From: M0108 sp044228695
GTDB taxonomy: Bacteria > Pseudomonadota > Gammaproteobacteria > Chromatiales > Chromatiaceae
Length of the DNA: 64,000 nucleotides
Direction of reading: 5' to 3'
NCBI GenBank assembly: GCA_044228695.1
Contig: JBGAUK010000007.1
Location: forward strand, 1 to 64,000
In this document: positions 16,380 through 24,518 of the stretch, one piece after another
Layout of the letters: every line of letters begins with the position of its first letter
Numbering within the stretch: position 1 is the first letter of the stretch
The notes under the pieces: model-generated
The model's database searches: none
What the model was told of the DNA's origin: nothing
Seen by the model: the letters and a program-made list of their open reading frames with translations, nothing else
Made by a program: the position numbers and the translations under genes

Positions 16380-18389
16380 GTGAATCCGATCCCAACGCCT
16401 TATCACAGCGGCCAGTCCTCGGTCGCCCGTCTCGGGGTTGAAGGAACCGACGGCCATGCCGGCCCCGCTCGCTTAACCCGGTTTACCCAACTGGTGCTGG
16501 GGTTCGGCATCCTCCTGTTCTTCTGGGCCTGCGCGGGCCAGGCCGGCGCCGCCGGGCTCGAGGCCAGCGTGGATCGCACCCGCCTGGTCGAGGGGGAATC
16601 CTTGCTCCTGACCCTCTCGGGTCCTGGCGATGTCTGGGGTACGCCGGATACCGCGCCCCTCACCCGGGATTTCGGGGTCCAGAATCAGGGCCAGGGCACC
16701 AGCACGGTCATGACCAACGGCCGGGTCACCACTACCCGGGACTGGCGCCTGTTGCTGTCCCCCAAATCCGTCGGCCGGCTGACTATCCCGGCCCTCAAAC
16801 TGGGTGATCTGGAGAGTGCTCCGATCCCCATCGAGGTGTTGCCTGCTTCCCAGGCCGCTCAGGTGGGGGAGGTACCGGCCGCGCGGCTGGAGGCCGAGCT
16901 GGATCGCGATAGCGTCTATGTGCAAGGCCAGGCGGTCTATAGCCTGCGCATCCTGCTGCGGCCCCAGGTCCAGAATGCGAGCCTGGAGGACCCCAAGGCC
17001 GAGGGGGTCCAGTTTGAACGGCTGGGCGAGGATCGGGTCTCCGAGATCCAGCGTGACGGCCAGCGCTATCACCTCATCGAGCGGCGCTATGCCCTCTTGC
17101 CGCAGCATAGTGGCGCGATCGAGATCCAGGCCCCGGTCTTGTCCGCCGCCGTGCCCGAGACCCGCCAGCGGGGGGGGCGGTCGGGCGCCCCCCCCGCGGG
17201 TTCACCCTCCGGCCCCGGGGAGAGCCCCTTTGAGCGCTTCTTCGGCCAGGACCCCTTCGCGGACATGGATGGTCTGATCCAACGCGCCCGGCCCATTCAG
17301 GTGCGCGGTCCGACCCTGACCCTGGACGTCAAGCCCCAACCGGCCGGCGCCCCCTCGCCCTGGCTGCCCGCCGAGGATCTGCATCTGGCGGAGACCTGGA
17401 CCCCGGACCCGTCCCAGGCCCGGGTCGGGGAACCCCTTACCCGCACTCTGGCCATCACCGCCCAGGGCCTGAGCGCTACCCAATTCCCCGATCTGACCAG
17501 CGCCGTCCCGGAGGGGGTCAAGCTCTACCCCGATAAGCCCAGGACCGAGACGCGGGCCGAGGGAGATACCCTGGTGGCGGTGAAGGAGATCAAGCAGGCC
17601 CTGGTGCCGGCGGTGGCGGGCAAGCTGATGCTGCCCGAGGTGCGGTTGGCCTGGTGGGATACCCGGGAAAATAAAGAGAAGGTGGCCGTACTGCCGGCCA
17701 GGATGCTGGAGGTCCAGGCCGCCAGCGGCCAGGTCCCGGACCCACCCAAGACAGACCGCGCCGCGCCGGTAGCGCCGGCCGCGGGGACCATCCCCAAGGC
17801 CCCAGCCTCCGTCTCCTCGCCGCCCACGGCGCCAACCGCAAGGGAGGCTTCCCCGACGGCCGTCGGCGAGCAGGCCGCGATGGCCTGGCCCCTGCCCGCC
17901 GGTTACTGGCCCTGGCTCGGTCTCGGGCTGGGCCTAGGCTGGCTGCTGACCCTCCTGCTCTGGTGGCGTGATCACCGTCACCTTCCCCGCTCCAGTCCCG
18001 TCCAGGAGACAGCGAGGGAGCGGCCAAACCCCAACCTCGCTGCTGCTCTGGAATCGGTCCGGGAGGCCTGCGATTCGGGAGATCCCCGGGCCGCCCGTAC
18101 GGCCCTGCTGGCCTGGGGCCAGGCCTGCTGGCCCCATGACCCCCCGAAGCGGATCGAGACCCTCGCCGATCGGCTGGTGACTTACCCGGGGGCTGGCCTT
18201 GGCGAGGCCGCCAGCAGTCTGCGGCTGCTGGACCAAAGTCTCTATGCCCCCGGGGTCATGAGTTGGGATGGCCCCAACGCTTGGCGCTATCTCCATCCAG
18301 CCCTGGTCGCGGTGGCGAGGGAGGCCCGGTCCGTCAGGGCGGCGGCGGACCCCTTGCCAGACCTCTATCCCAAGAGCGGCCGAGCATGA
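16380..18389 (+). CDS. batD: BatD-like protein (oxygen tolerance family)
   Basis: I choose the GTG at 16380 because AGGAGG (16366-16371) sits 8 bases before it. This gives 669 residues with a signal-anchor-like segment (LVLGFGILLFFWACAGQAGAAG, ~35-56). The open frame reaches back to an ATG at 16188 overlapping the batB-batC stop, but the extra 64 residues are unlike a normal N-terminus. The body is BatD: LEASVDRTRLVEGESLLLTL, VYVQGQAVYSLRILLRP, RYALLPQHSGAIEI, then a Pro/Ala-rich stretch, a C-terminal transmembrane helix (YWPWLGLGLGLGWLLTLLLWW) and a cytoplasmic helical domain. A periplasmic Ig-like membrane protein, last gene of the operon. Confidence 0.85.
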   Translation: MNPIPTPYHSGQSSVARLGVEGTDGHAGPARLTRFTQLVLGFGILLFFWACAGQAGAAGLEASVDRTRLVEGESLLLTLSGPGDVWGTPDTAPLTRDFGVQNQGQGTSTVMTNGRVTTTRDWRLLLSPKSVGRLTIPALKLGDLESAPIPIEVLPASQAAQVGEVPAARLEAELDRDSVYVQGQAVYSLRILLRPQVQNASLEDPKAEGVQFERLGEDRVSEIQRDGQRYHLIERRYALLPQHSGAIEIQAPVLSAAVPETRQRGGRSGAPPAGSPSGPGESPFERFFGQDPFADMDGLIQRARPIQVRGPTLTLDVKPQPAGAPSPWLPAEDLHLAETWTPDPSQARVGEPLTRTLAITAQGLSATQFPDLTSAVPEGVKLYPDKPRTETRAEGDTLVAVKEIKQALVPAVAGKLMLPEVRLAWWDTRENKEKVAVLPARMLEVQAASGQVPDPPKTDRAAPVAPAAGTIPKAPASVSSPPTAPTAREASPTAVGEQAAMAWPLPAGYWPWLGLGLGLGWLLTLLLWWRDHRHLPRSSPVQETARERPNPNLAAALESVREACDSGDPRAARTALLAWGQACWPHDPPKRIETLADRLVTYPGAGLGEAASSLRLLDQSLYAPGVMSWDGPNAWRYLHPALVAVAREARSVRAAADPLPDLYPKSGRA

Positions 18390-18454
18390 TGGTTTGTCCG
18401 GATGTAAACGTTCAGACCCCCGGCCGCATGGGTTCGGTAGCTCAAACCACTGAT

Positions 18455-18500
18455 TCTCCGGCTCCCTCCCCCTCTGCGGGTAAGGGTTGAGGAGAGGGAT
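18455..18500 (+). repeat. REP-like palindromic element downstream of batD
   Basis: The segment TCTCCGGCTCCCTCCCCCTC, then TGCGGG, TAAGGGTTGAGGAGAGGGAT is a diverged copy of the palindrome in the 86-bp repeats at 11170-11359: pyrimidine-rich arm, GCGGG turn, purine-rich arm. It lies in the ~250-bp spacer between batD and rnpB. No other feature except the rnpB promoter is visible in that spacer. It could act as a mRNA 3' stabiliser or an attenuating hairpin for the bat transcript. Confidence 0.6.
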
Positions 18501-18607
18501 CTGGAGGGTTACGTCCGGATAAGCCCGGGACCGCGACGGGTGCGAGGGTCACGGTAGGAGACATCCCTGACCGACCCCTAGCCTCCGGGGTCCTTGGCTT
18601 TATCCCC

Positions 18608-18635
18608 TTGGGAGCACGCGCTTCCGTGCTATCCT
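18608..18635 (+). promoter_or_regulatory. Probable sigma-70 promoter of rnpB
   Basis: TTGGGA (18608-18613) and TATCCT (18630-18635) are separated by 16 bases. The -10 ends 7 bases before the first base of RNase P RNA (18643), exactly where initiation would be needed because the RNA 5' end is the transcript start. Each hexamer matches consensus at four of six positions, so the call rests mainly on spacing. Confidence 0.5.
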
Positions 18636-18642
18636 GAAATCA

Positions 18643-19018
18643 GGGAGTCGGCCGGACAGTCGCTGCTCGCTCGCCTTGGCGCGCGAGGGGAGGAAAGTCC
18701 GGGCTCCACAGGGCAGGGTGCCAGGTAACGCCTGGGGGGCGCGAGCCCACGGCAAGTGCCACAGAAAAGATACCGCCTCTATCCGCCTTGGCGGATCGGT
18801 AAGGGTGAAATGGTGCGGTAAGAGCGCACCGCGCCGACGGCAACGCCGGTGGCAGGGTAAACCCCACCCGGAGCAAGACCAAATAGGGGGACGAGCGGCT
18901 GCGTGCCGCAACGTGCGGCCCGTGCGTGTCCCCGGGTAGGTCGCTGGAGGCCTGCGGTGACGCAGGTCCTAGACGAATGACTGTCCACGACAGAACCCGG
19001 CTTACAGGCCGACTCCCT
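18643..19018 (+). ncRNA. rnpB: RNase P RNA (class A), catalytic subunit
   Basis: A full ~376-nt bacterial type A RNase P RNA, the ribozyme that matures tRNA 5' ends together with RnpA. Universally conserved blocks are in order: GAGGAAAGTCCGGGCTCC at 18690-18707, then GGGTGCCAGGTAACGCCTGG, AAGGGTGAAAGGTGCGG-type sequence, GTAAGAGCGCACCGC, the GAGCAAGACCAAATAGGG block, and ACGACAGAACCCGGCTTA at 18987-19004 with the tRNA-CCA-binding GGT-type loop. The first bases (GGGAGTCGGCC) pair with the last (GGCCGACTCCC), fixing both ends. It lies just upstream of the dcw cluster on the same strand. Confidence 0.97.
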
Positions 19019-19205
19019 CCTCATTTCCCGCCTTGATGTCGCGTCCCGGGGCCAGTACTTTCGGCTGCCCCGGGGCCCGTGGCCGGCTTCGTCTCGCCGC
19101 GTTGGCAGGCCCCGGCCCCTTTCCCCGCCACTCTCCAGAAGCCCCAGGAACCGGGCTTACCCCAGGCGCGGGTATCCCCCACCAAACATTGCCTCCTTAC
19201 ACTTT

Positions 19206-19260
19206 GTCTTGTGGTGAACAAGACTTGCTATTCAATAAGATGAGTCCATAAATCTCATCT
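19206..19260 (+). other. Two adjacent hairpins in the rnpB-mraZ spacer
   Basis: GTCTTGT (19206-19212) and ACAAGAC (19218-19224) form a perfect 7-bp hairpin with a GGTGA loop. AGATGAG (19238-19244) and CTCATCT (19254-19260) form a second one, extendable by AAT/ATT. Neither has a clear U-run, so they are weak candidates for the rnpB terminator or for a processing or regulatory site. The rest of the ~490-bp spacer up to the mraZ promoter shows no gene; it is locally AT-richer than its surroundings. Confidence 0.45.
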
Positions 19261-19414
19261 ATTGCCTTAGCCTTGCCGGGGCCGGTCCCTGGGGGATCGC
19301 CCGGGCCACCATCAGCATCCCATTGATAATTCGCAGTTCTTGTCTGAATGGTGACCTTAGGGTCAAGAAGTGCCCTAACTTGCTGACAGGCTAGAGGAAA
19401 AATGTGATTGTCGC

Positions 19415-19443
19415 TTGACGAGGGGGGCGCCGTTGCCTAGTAT
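19415..19443 (+). promoter_or_regulatory. Promoter of the dcw cluster (Pmra)
   Basis: TTGACG (19415-19420) and TAGTAT (19438-19443) are separated by exactly 17 bases. The -35 matches the sigma-70 consensus at five of six positions and the -10 at four. It lies ~60 bases before the mraZ start and directly abuts the MraZ operator repeats, the layout known for the mra promoter in other Gammaproteobacteria. Probably the main promoter for the ~19-kb cluster. Confidence 0.7.
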
Positions 19444-19478
19444 GAGGATGAAAGTGGAATGAAGTGGAATAAAAGGGA
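19444..19478 (+). promoter_or_regulatory. MraZ operator: four 10-bp-spaced boxes
   Basis: GAGGA (19444-19448), GTGGA (19454-19458), GTGGA (19464-19468) and AGGGA (19474-19478) recur at exactly 10-bp intervals immediately downstream of the -10. MraZ is a ring-forming repressor known to bind direct repeats of TGGGN spaced by 5 bases, one per DNA turn; these boxes match that rule with GTGGA as the local core. Occupancy would cover the transcription start and give autorepression of the cluster. Confidence 0.75.
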
Positions 19479-19505
19479 GTAATTTCGCCATAACGGGGGG
19501 CGGCT

Positions 19506-19961
19506 GTGTTTCGCGGGGTTTCAACCCTTAGTCTGGATCCCAAGGGCCGGCTGGCCATGCCTGCTCGTTATCGCGAGCAACTCCAGGCTTGTTGCGCCGC
19601 GCATTTGGTGGTCACGATCGACCCTGATCGTTGTCTCCTGATCTACCCGGAACCCAACTGGAAGGAGATCGAGCGCAAGCTGGAGAAGCTGCCTTCCTTT
19701 AATCCCACGGCGCGGAAATTACAGCGGCTCTACATAGGCCATGCCCATGACGTGGACATGGATGCCCAGGGCCGGCTGCAATTGCCAACCGAATTACGCC
19801 AGTTCGCTAATCTGGACAAACGGGTGGCCTTGGTCGGGCAAAGCAATAAGTTTGAACTGTGGGACGAGGACACCTGGGTGGCGCGCCGTGATCAATGGTT
19901 GAACGAAGAGGACCTGGCCCAACTCGAGTCCTCGCCCGAATTTGCGTCCCTTTCCATTTAA
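19506..19961 (+). CDS. mraZ: Transcriptional regulator MraZ
   Basis: 151 residues from the GTG at 19506 (start MFRGVSTLSLDPKGRLAMPARYR). Two SpoVT/AbrB-like half-domains each carry the DxKGR-type signature: DPKGRLAMPARYRE near residue 11 and DAQGRLQLPTELRQF near 80. MraZ is a multimeric DNA-binding repressor of the dcw cluster. Four operator repeats directly upstream support autoregulation. Length and start match the family. First gene of the cluster, followed by rsmH 16 bases later. Confidence 0.97.
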   Translation: MFRGVSTLSLDPKGRLAMPARYREQLQACCAAHLVVTIDPDRCLLIYPEPNWKEIERKLEKLPSFNPTARKLQRLYIGHAHDVDMDAQGRLQLPTELRQFANLDKRVALVGQSNKFELWDEDTWVARRDQWLNEEDLAQLESSPEFASLSI

Positions 19962-19977
19962 TCCCTTTCTAAATCTC

Positions 19978-20910
19978 ATGGCCATTCATGGGCATAGGCC
20001 CGTTTTGCTGGAGGAGAGCTTGGAGGCCCTGGCGATTCGTCCCGATGGGATCTATCTCGACGGCACTTTTGGCCGGGGCGGCCATGCGCGCGCTCTGCTG
20101 GCCAGGCTGGGGGCCAGCGGACGCCTGCTCGTCCTGGATCGGGACCCGGAGGCGGTGGCCGTCGCGCGCGCCCTGGCGGACCAGGACCCGCGTCTGATGG
20201 TCGAACAGGCCCCCTTCTCCGCGGCGGCGGCGGTCGCCCGGCGTCAGGGTCTGCTGGGCGCCATCAATGGCCTCCTGCTGGACATCGGTGTCTCCTCCCC
20301 CCAGTTGGACGAGGCCGGGCGCGGCTTCAGTTTTACCGCCGCAGGCCCGCTGGATATGCGCATGGACAACAGCGCCGGCGAGACGGCCGCTCAGTGGCTG
20401 GCGCGGGCCAAGGAGATGGAGATCGCCCAGGTCCTCCATGAGTTTGGCGAAGAGCGTTTCAGCCGCCGCATCGCCCGCGCTCTGGTCGCCGCCCGGGCCG
20501 AGGCCCCCATCCTGACCACCCAGCACTTGGCGAGCCTGGTGGCCGCGGCCGCCCCGACCCGCGAGCCGGGCAAGCACCCGGCGACCCGGACCTTCCAGGC
20601 CATCCGCATCCAGGTCAACCGCGAACTCGAAGAACTGCGGCTCTGCCTGGCCGGGGCCAGGGACCTATTGGCCCTGGGTGGGCGCCTCGTGATCATCAGC
20701 TTTCATTCCCTGGAGGACCGTATCGTTAAGCGCTTCATTCGCGACGAGGCCAGGGGCCAACAATTTCCCCGGGGCGTTCCGGTCCGAGCCCAGGAGACCC
20801 AGTCCTGGCTGCGCCCGATAGGCAAGGCGGTCCATGCCTCACCAGCCGAGGTCGCGGCGAATCCGAGGGCGCGCAGTGCCGTGATGCGGGTCGCGGAGCG
20901 CCTGGCATGA
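19978..20910 (+). CDS. rsmH: 16S rRNA (cytosine-1402-N4)-methyltransferase RsmH
   Basis: 310 residues from the ATG at 19978 (MAIHGHRPVLLEESLEAL), the normal family start; an upstream TTG at 19942 would overlap mraZ. SAM-binding motif GIYLDGTFGRGGHARALLARLG near residue 25-45, then LLDIGVSSPQLDEAGRGFSF and the C-terminal GGRLVIISFHSLEDRIVKRFIRDEA block. It methylates N4 of C1402 in the 16S rRNA P-site, tuning initiation and decoding fidelity. Ends by ATGA overlap with ftsL. Confidence 0.97.
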   Translation: MAIHGHRPVLLEESLEALAIRPDGIYLDGTFGRGGHARALLARLGASGRLLVLDRDPEAVAVARALADQDPRLMVEQAPFSAAAAVARRQGLLGAINGLLLDIGVSSPQLDEAGRGFSFTAAGPLDMRMDNSAGETAAQWLARAKEMEIAQVLHEFGEERFSRRIARALVAARAEAPILTTQHLASLVAAAAPTREPGKHPATRTFQAIRIQVNRELEELRLCLAGARDLLALGGRLVIISFHSLEDRIVKRFIRDEARGQQFPRGVPVRAQETQSWLRPIGKAVHASPAEVAANPRARSAVMRVAERLA

Positions 20911-21197
20911 CCATGCGGGATCTGATCTTGGTTGCCCTGCTCGGCATGGCCGTCGTGGCCTCCGGGGTCGGGGTTGTTTACGCCAAATATCAAACACGAA
21001 TCGAATTCATTGCGTTGCAGTCGCTCACCAAGGAAGTCCAGGGGCTGGAGGAGGAGTGGGGCGTGCTGCGGCTCGAGGAGGCGGCGCTTGGGACCCACCC
21101 ACGGGTGGAGACGGCGGCGCGGACGCGGCTGGATATGTTTATGCCGCGGGGGGTGGATGTCAGGACCATTGGGGGATTGGGTCATGTTCGGCACTGA
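20907..21197 (+). CDS. ftsL: Cell division protein FtsL
   Basis: 96 residues, a bitopic membrane protein: short cytoplasmic N-terminus (MTMRD), one transmembrane helix (LILVALLGMAVVASGVGVVYA), then a periplasmic coiled coil (FIALQSLTKEVQGLEEEWGVLRLEEAAL) ending in the conserved ARTRLDMFMP region. FtsL forms a complex with FtsB and FtsQ and activates FtsWI septal synthesis. Identified from size, topology and its position between rsmH and ftsI. Overlaps rsmH by 4 bases and ftsI by 14. Confidence 0.93.
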   Translation: MTMRDLILVALLGMAVVASGVGVVYAKYQTRIEFIALQSLTKEVQGLEEEWGVLRLEEAALGTHPRVETAARTRLDMFMPRGVDVRTIGGLGHVRH

Positions 21198-22944
21198 CTT
21201 GGTGAGGCGCAAACGCGACAGGAGCGGCAAGGGCCTCGCCTTTAATTTCAACCGGCGCAGCCTGGTGCTGCTGGGGTTTTTGGGCGCCTTGCTGGTGGCG
21301 GTGGTGGTGAGTGCCTTCCAGCGCCAGGTCCTGGAGCGGGAATTTCTGCGCGAGGAGGGCGAGGCCCGCTATCTCCGTGACTGGGAGATACCGGCGCGGC
21401 GCGGCATGATCCTGGACCGCAACGGCGAGCCCCTGGCGGTGAGTTCTCCCGTCGCCAGCGTCTGGACGGACCCCCGCAAGATGAAGGACTACCCCGAGGC
21501 CATGGGGGAGTTGGCGGATGCCATGGGGATCGCCAGGAAGGACCTGAAGCAGCGGGTCGCGGACCGCCAGACCAAGGGCTTTATCTACCTCAAGCGGCGC
21601 ATCGATCCCGATCAGGCTCAGGATGTGGAGCGGATCAAGGCGCAGTACCAGATCCACGAACTCGGCATGGAGACCGAGTACAAGCGCTTCTATCCGGGCG
21701 GGGAGATCTTCGGCCACATCATCGGCTTCACCGATGTGGACGATAAGGGTATCGAGGGCATGGAGCTGGCCTTCAACGGCTGGCTGGGCGCCGAGCCCGG
21801 GCTGAGGCGGGTTATCAAGGACGGGCGCCAGCAACTGGTCGCCGAGGTGGAGCGGGTCCGCCCGCCGCGCCATGGCAAGGACCTGGAGCTGAGCATCGAC
21901 CGCCGCTTGCAATACCTTGCCTATCGGGAGCTGGTGCGCACGGTCCGGGAGCATAAGGCCAAGTCCGCCTCGGCGGTGGTGCTGGATGTCCGTACCGGGG
22001 AGGTGCTGGCCATGGTGAACCAGCCGGCCTACAACCCCAATGGCGATAAAGATGGGGACCAGAGTACCCGCCGCAACCGCGCCGTGACCGATGTCATGGA
22101 GCCGGGCTCCACCATCAAGCCCTTCGTCGTCGCCGCCGCCCTGGAACAGGGCCTGGTGACCCCAACCACGCCCATCGATACCAGTCCCGGCTCCCTCGCC
22201 GTAGGCAGCAATACCGTCAAGGATATCCACAACTACGGGCGCCTGGACACCACCTCCGTGATCACCAAGTCCAGCAATGTTGGCGTCGTCAAGATGGCCC
22301 TGCGTATGAAGCGCGAGAGCCTCTGGAACCTGTACGACAAGGTGGGTTTCGGCAAGGCCACGGGGATCCAGTTCCCGGGCGAGGAGACCGGCCGCTTCCG
22401 CAACTACAAGCGCTGGTCCGATTTCGAGTATGCCACCCAGGCCTTCGGTTATGGGCTCTCGGTCACGCCCCTGCAACTGGCCCGGGCCTACTCGGTGCTG
22501 GCCGCCGATGGCGTGCTGCGGCCAATGAGCCTGCTCAAGGTGGACCAGGCCCCGGCGGGTGAGCAGGTGTTGAGTGTCAAGACGGCGCAACAGGTCCGCG
22601 CCATGATGGAGACGGTGGTCTCCCCGAAGGGCACCGCCAAACAGGCCATGATCGAGGGCTATGGCGTTGCCGGTAAGACGGGCACGGCCAAGAAGTCCTC
22701 CGGCCGGCGGGGTTATGCCGCCGGGCGCTATCAGGCAGTCTTCGCCGGCATGGCCCCGGCTAAGGATCCGCGATTCGTCCTGGTGGTCATGGTCGATGAA
22801 CCGAGCGCCGGCAAGTACTATGGCGGCCTGGTGGCGGCCCCCGCCTTCGCCCGGATCATGCAGGGCGCCCTGCGCCTCTTCAATGTGCCGCCGGACCATC
22901 CGGAGGTGAAGATGCTGATGGCCAGCACGGATACGGCTCGATGA
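21184..22944 (+). CDS. ftsI: Penicillin-binding protein 3, septal transpeptidase FtsI
   Basis: 586 residues from the ATG at 21184 (GGGGGAT 5-11 bases upstream). One N-terminal transmembrane helix (~22-44), a class B PBP dimerisation domain (IPARRGMILDRNGEPLAVSSPVASVW, RFYPGGEIFGHIIGFTDVDDKGIEGMEL), then the transpeptidase domain with the active-site Ser in GSTIKPF (S309, SxxK), the SSN motif (TKSSNVGVVKMA) and KTGT (GVAGKTGTAKK). It crosslinks septal peptidoglycan in a complex with FtsW. The end overlaps murE by ATGA. Confidence 0.97.
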   Translation: MFGTDLVRRKRDRSGKGLAFNFNRRSLVLLGFLGALLVAVVVSAFQRQVLEREFLREEGEARYLRDWEIPARRGMILDRNGEPLAVSSPVASVWTDPRKMKDYPEAMGELADAMGIARKDLKQRVADRQTKGFIYLKRRIDPDQAQDVERIKAQYQIHELGMETEYKRFYPGGEIFGHIIGFTDVDDKGIEGMELAFNGWLGAEPGLRRVIKDGRQQLVAEVERVRPPRHGKDLELSIDRRLQYLAYRELVRTVREHKAKSASAVVLDVRTGEVLAMVNQPAYNPNGDKDGDQSTRRNRAVTDVMEPGSTIKPFVVAAALEQGLVTPTTPIDTSPGSLAVGSNTVKDIHNYGRLDTTSVITKSSNVGVVKMALRMKRESLWNLYDKVGFGKATGIQFPGEETGRFRNYKRWSDFEYATQAFGYGLSVTPLQLARAYSVLAADGVLRPMSLLKVDQAPAGEQVLSVKTAQQVRAMMETVVSPKGTAKQAMIEGYGVAGKTGTAKKSSGRRGYAAGRYQAVFAGMAPAKDPRFVLVVMVDEPSAGKYYGGLVAAPAFARIMQGALRLFNVPPDHPEVKMLMASTDTAR

Positions 22945-24518
22945 TGGCGCGCCAGGGCCGAGCCCTAGCCCCACGACCCCTGTGGCGTTTGAGCGATCTG
23001 CTCGCGGGCTTTGCCGTGGCGGACCTGGCGGCGGGCGAGGCTGTGGCTATCTCCGGTCTGGCCCTGGACAGCCGCCGTATCCAGCCGGGCTGGCTCTTTC
23101 TCGCCTGTCGGGGTGATCAGGGACATGGGCTCAACTTCGCCCCCGAGGCCCGGGCGCGGGGCGCGGCCGCTATCGCCGCCGAGCCACAGGGTCCCTGGGA
23201 CGCGGTGACCCTGGCCAGCCTCGGCATCGACCTGGGCCTGCCGGTCATCCCCGTGCCGGATCTGCGTCGCCAGGCGAGCCGTTTGGCCGGCCGCTTCCTG
23301 GGCGAGCCGAGTGCCCACATTCAGGTGCTGGGCGTCACCGGCACCCCCGGCAAGACCAGCGTCACCCACTACCTGGCCCAGGCCCTGGCCGGGGAGATCG
23401 CCTGTGGTCTGATCGGCGCTCTGGGGATCGGCTTTCCCGACGATCTGGAGCCCGCCAGCCAGGGGAACCCGGACCCGCTGAGTCTCCAGGAGACTCTGGC
23501 CTGGCTGCGCGAGCGCGGGGCCCGGGCCGTGGCCATGGAAGTTTCCTCCCATGCCCTAGACCAGGGCCGGGCGGCGGGCGTCCACTTCCGCCATGCCATC
23601 TTCACCCATTTAAGCCGGGATCATCTCGACGATCACGGCGACATGGCCAGCCATGGCTTGGCCAAGCGCAGTCTCTTCCAGGTACCTGGGCTCGAATGGG
23701 CCATCCTCAATCTCGACGATGCCCTGAGCCCCCGCATTCTGGAGGAGCTGGCGGCGGGCGTGAAGGTTGGCGGCTATAGTCTGAATGCCGAAATGGAAGT
23801 CCCCAAGGCCTGCGAGGTCTGGGCCCGTCTGTGCGACCTCGCCCCCGCCCCCGGGGGTATGCAGCTGGAACTAGAGACCAGCGCCGGCGCGGCGAGCCTG
23901 GATCTGGGGCTGATCGGTCGCTTCAATGCCGCCAATATTATGGCCGTGCTAATCGTGCTGCTATCCCGGGGCCTGGATCTGGACCGGGCGCTACGGGCCC
24001 TGGCCAAGGTGCGCGGCGTGCCCGGGCACCTGGAGCCTTTCGGTGGGGCCGGCGCCCCCCTGGTGGTGGTGGACCATGCCCAGACCCCGGATACCCTGGA
24101 GCAGACCCTGCTCAACCTGCGTGCCCATGCCCGGGGTCGCCTGATTTGCGTCTTCGGCTGTGCGGGCGACCGGGATGCCGGCAAGCGGCCCCTCATGGGG
24201 GCGGTGGCCGAACGCCTGGCCGACCAGGTGCTCCTCACCGATGACAACCCGCGCCGGGAGGAGGGTCATGCCATCATCGACCAGATTCTGGGCGGCATGC
24301 AACAGCCGGCCCGGGCCGCCATCGAGCGCCGGCGCGGCATGGCCATCCGGCGCGCCATCGCCACCGCCGGCAGGGATGACGTGGTGCTGGTGGCGGGCAT
24401 GGGCCACGAGACCCACCAGGACCTCGGCGACCGCCAGGTCCATTTCAGCGACCGCGCCCAGGTCCAGCAGGCCCTCGCCGAGCGGATGGGGGCTCGTTAC
24501 CTGGAGGCCGCGGCATGA
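22941..24518 (+). CDS. murE: UDP-MurNAc-L-alanyl-D-glutamate: meso-diaminopimelate ligase MurE
   Basis: 525 residues. N-terminal UDP-binding domain (SGLALDSRRIQPGWLFLACRG), central ATPase, C-terminal ligand-binding domain with DNPR in LTDDNPRREEGHAII, the motif that selects meso-DAP. The likely carbamylated lysine lies in HGLAKRSLFQ. The P-loop reads TGTPGKTS (residues 133-140): Pro136 replaces the Asn of the usual TGTNGKTS. The codon is CCC with no other sign of decay. It catalyses the third ligation of the muropeptide stem. Overlaps ftsI and murF by 4 bases each. Confidence 0.95.
   Translation: MMARQGRALAPRPLWRLSDLLAGFAVADLAAGEAVAISGLALDSRRIQPGWLFLACRGDQGHGLNFAPEARARGAAAIAAEPQGPWDAVTLASLGIDLGLPVIPVPDLRRQASRLAGRFLGEPSAHIQVLGVTGTPGKTSVTHYLAQALAGEIACGLIGALGIGFPDDLEPASQGNPDPLSLQETLAWLRERGARAVAMEVSSHALDQGRAAGVHFRHAIFTHLSRDHLDDHGDMASHGLAKRSLFQVPGLEWAILNLDDALSPRILEELAAGVKVGGYSLNAEMEVPKACEVWARLCDLAPAPGGMQLELETSAGAASLDLGLIGRFNAANIMAVLIVLLSRGLDLDRALRALAKVRGVPGHLEPFGGAGAPLVVVDHAQTPDTLEQTLLNLRAHARGRLICVFGCAGDRDAGKRPLMGAVAERLADQVLLTDDNPRREEGHAIIDQILGGMQQPARAAIERRRGMAIRRAIATAGRDDVVLVAGMGHETHQDLGDRQVHFSDRAQVQQALAERMGARYLEAAA

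Noticed and set aside
21160..22974. A 604-codon open frame antisense to ftsI
   Set aside because: It lies wholly opposite a confidently identified gene and reflects high GC third positions; its translation is Gly/His/Gln/Leu-rich without any domain.
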